Positions 62,698 through 64,000 of a DNA stretch of 64,000 nt are shown one piece after another (within the stretch, counting starts at the first letter, position 1; every line of letters starts with the position of its first letter). The notes below the pieces were generated by a model that did no database searches, was not told the origin of the DNA, and saw nothing but the letters and a program-made list of their open reading frames with translations. The position numbers and the translations under genes are program-made. Source of the stretch: Hyaloraphidium curvatum. Lineage: Eukaryota; Monoblepharomycota; Hyaloraphidiomycetes; Hyaloraphidiales; Hyaloraphidiaceae. The stretch lies in contig JAIVFI010000033.1 of the NCBI GenBank assembly GCA_025558095.1, positions 372,001 through 436,000 on the forward strand, written 5' to 3'.

Positions 62698-63552
62698 TCA
62701 GTGCGCCGCGCCGTGCTCCCTGAACTCCCCGCTCATCTCTATCGTCCCGTCCTCCAGCATCACCCCGCACTTGCCTCCCCCGTACTCGACCCCGCCGATC
62801 CCCGCCACGGTCCCGTCGAAACGATAGGCGGGGTGGTAGTACTTCGCCACGATCTCGGCGTCGCCCTCGACGTAGTGCGCGATCAGGCACCTCCGGAACC
62901 TGTCCGCAGTCGCGTTGCGGTACGAGCCGTGGATGAGGTTCCCGTGGAAGAGGAGCACGTCGCCCGGCGCCATGTCGAGGACGATCGCCTCCATGCCGTC
63001 GGGCACCTTAAGCGTGTCCTTGGTCCAGCTTTCCTCGGCGTCCGACGGGCCGGGACACAGCACTGGCAAGGCATGGCTCCCCGGCACCACCGCCATCGCC
63101 CCGTTCCCGGCATCGCAGGAGTCCAGCGCGAGCCATACGCCGTGGCATGTGCCCGGATCGGCTCTCAGGTATCTGTTGTCCTGGTGCAGCGCCTGGCCGC
63201 GAGCTCCAGGGGGTTTGAAATACGCCATCGTCTGCACGGCAAGGGGTTCGGCGCCGAGGATGGCGACGAGGCACGTCCGAAGGCGGGCGTCCAGCATGAA
63301 GTCCATCGCGACGGGGTCGCGGCGGTGCGGCTGGAGGAGCCGCGGGTACCGCTTGAGCGGATCGGGGTGCGAAGGGTCGGGTTTCTCCTCGGCGGAAGCG
63401 TCGCCGGTTTCGACGGCGGAGGTGAAATGGTCGCGGAGCGAAGCGGCCTCGGCCGGGGAAAACAGCCCGCGGGCGATGCAGAAGCCGTCGGCGGCGTACT
63501 GCCCGGCTAGCTGCGATAGCAGGGCCGGCGGAATGACTGCACCGGTGGCCAT
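62698..63552 (-). CDS. Phytanoyl-CoA dioxygenase (PhyH) family protein
   Basis: This is an Fe(II)/2-oxoglutarate-dependent dioxygenase with an intronless 284-residue frame. The double-stranded beta-helix iron ligands are the H-x-D in ALHQDNRYLRADPG and the distal His in DVLLFHGNLIHGSYRN, with the 2-oxoglutarate-binding Arg in RFRRCLIAHYV. Other family features are YAADGFCIARGLFSPAEA at the start and MAYFKPPGARGQALHQD. The substrate is unknown; relatives act on fatty acyl-CoAs, small metabolites or secondary metabolites. The start at 63552 (MATGAVIPPALLSQLAGQ) fits the family length. Confidence 0.88.
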   Translation of the reverse strand: MATGAVIPPALLSQLAGQYAADGFCIARGLFSPAEAASLRDHFTSAVETGDASAEEKPDPSHPDPLKRYPRLLQPHRRDPVAMDFMLDARLRTCLVAILGAEPLAVQTMAYFKPPGARGQALHQDNRYLRADPGTCHGVWLALDSCDAGNGAMAVVPGSHALPVLCPGPSDAEESWTKDTLKVPDGMEAIVLDMAPGDVLLFHGNLIHGSYRNATADRFRRCLIAHYVEGDAEIVAKYYHPAYRFDGTVAGIGGVEYGGGKCGVMLEDGTIEMSGEFREHGAAH

Positions 63553-63704
63553 TGTTTGGACGGAGTGGTACGGTATCTGGGTAGGTAGGGCGCAGAATCT
63601 GAAGGGATTTTGTCTCCCGCCAACATGCACACTCTTCATCTCCTGCCTTTCTTCGGATTGCAGATTAGGGACGTTGAGTGAAGGAAGCAATTTTGGAGGG
63701 CGCG

Positions 63705-64000
63705 ATGGCGGGGGAAAGCTCCGGCGACGCGTTTCCCGCCGTCTCCACCTCGCTTCCGGACGCGGTCTTCTCGCCTCCCGAGTGGCTGGCCCTCTTCCCT
63801 TCCGCACTACCGCCGCCGACCCGGATCTCGTCTCCCAGCTGGCGCTTGACTCCAGCAAACGATCCAGCAGCGGACCTGCGCGAGGCGCGGCCCCTGACCG
63901 CCGCGGCCATGCTGGGGGCTTTCGCACCGTATGCGGGTCTGCACGCCGTCGTCAAGTGGTTCTTTCTCCTTCTTCCGGTCACTTCGCACCGGGCGCCGTG
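63705..64000 (+). CDS. 5' end of a gene running off the window (partial)
   Basis: The ATG at 63705 opens a frame that stays open to the end of the window (98 codons). The composition looks coding (MAGESSGDAFPAVSTSLPD, FSPPEWLALFPSALPPP), and a possible membrane segment (LHAVVKWFFLLLPVT) is at the end. It is divergent from the PhyH gene with 150 bp between. Too little is visible to name a family. Confidence 0.5.
   Translation, partial: MAGESSGDAFPAVSTSLPDAVFSPPEWLALFPSALPPPTRISSPSWRLTPANDPAADLREARPLTAAAMLGAFAPYAGLHAVVKWFFLLLPVTSHRAP

Noticed and set aside
1-64000. CRISPR arrays, rRNA or tRNA genes
   Set aside because: No regularly spaced repeats, no rRNA-like sequence, and no complete A-box/B-box pair with a cloverleaf were seen in reading both strands; a weak tRNA might still be missed by eye.

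Overview
The window looks like nuclear DNA of a GC-rich, gene-dense fungus, probably an early-diverging (chytrid-like) lineage. Genes lie on both strands, often less than 150 bp apart. Most are interrupted by GT-AG introns of about 50-65 nt; exon ends were placed by reading frame and family alignment from memory, so they are predictions. The eukaryotic gene set (COP9 subunit, Doa1/PLAA, Tra2-like factor, nucleostemin GTPase, PMS1, Rad51 paralogue, VPS55, THG1), a GPI-anchored GH27 enzyme and Crinkler-like REase/kinase proteins support this. The exact phylum is inference.

Layout. 0-9 kb holds housekeeping genes: the tail of a repeat protein, DOA1/PLAA, COPS1, a Tra2-like RRM protein and a nucleostemin/NUG1 GTPase. 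9-12.2 kb and 17.6-19.4 kb are decayed LINE retrotransposons. One is inserted inside another, and three copies of an 88-89 bp element with TG...CA ends sit inside them. 12.5-21 kb between the LINEs is poorly conserved: acidic, coiled-coil and repeat proteins, some frame-broken. 21.8-31.6 kb carries a REase-kinase protein, an XRCC3-like recombinase facing PMS1, two unrecognised proteins and VPS55. 31.8-40.3 kb has a second REase-kinase (Crinkler-like) protein, an alpha-galactosidase, a three-histidine-box desaturase-like enzyme, THG1 and an F-box-like protein.

40.6-47.3 kb is a family of three tandem F-box-like/LRR paralogues on the minus strand with a type II glycosyltransferase embedded. All three start with an N-myristoylation-type sequence and carry a perfect PCNA-binding (PIP-box) motif at residues 23-30, followed by a cysteine cluster. 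47.6-64 kb has an intronless, bacterial-type fluoroacetate-dehalogenase-like hydrolase, a PIG3-like quinone reductase, an EEP phosphoesterase, another F-box/LRR protein, a trypsin-like protease with an unusual C-terminal domain, a cationic amino-acid transporter, a MYND protein, a catalytically dead trypsin homologue fused to a probable P-domain, a phytanoyl-CoA-type dioxygenase and a gene that runs off the end.

The points most worth following are the small TG...CA element with clean 5-bp target duplications, the PIP-box F-box/LRR cluster, the pseudoprotease/P-domain fusion, and the pair of REase-kinase genes.
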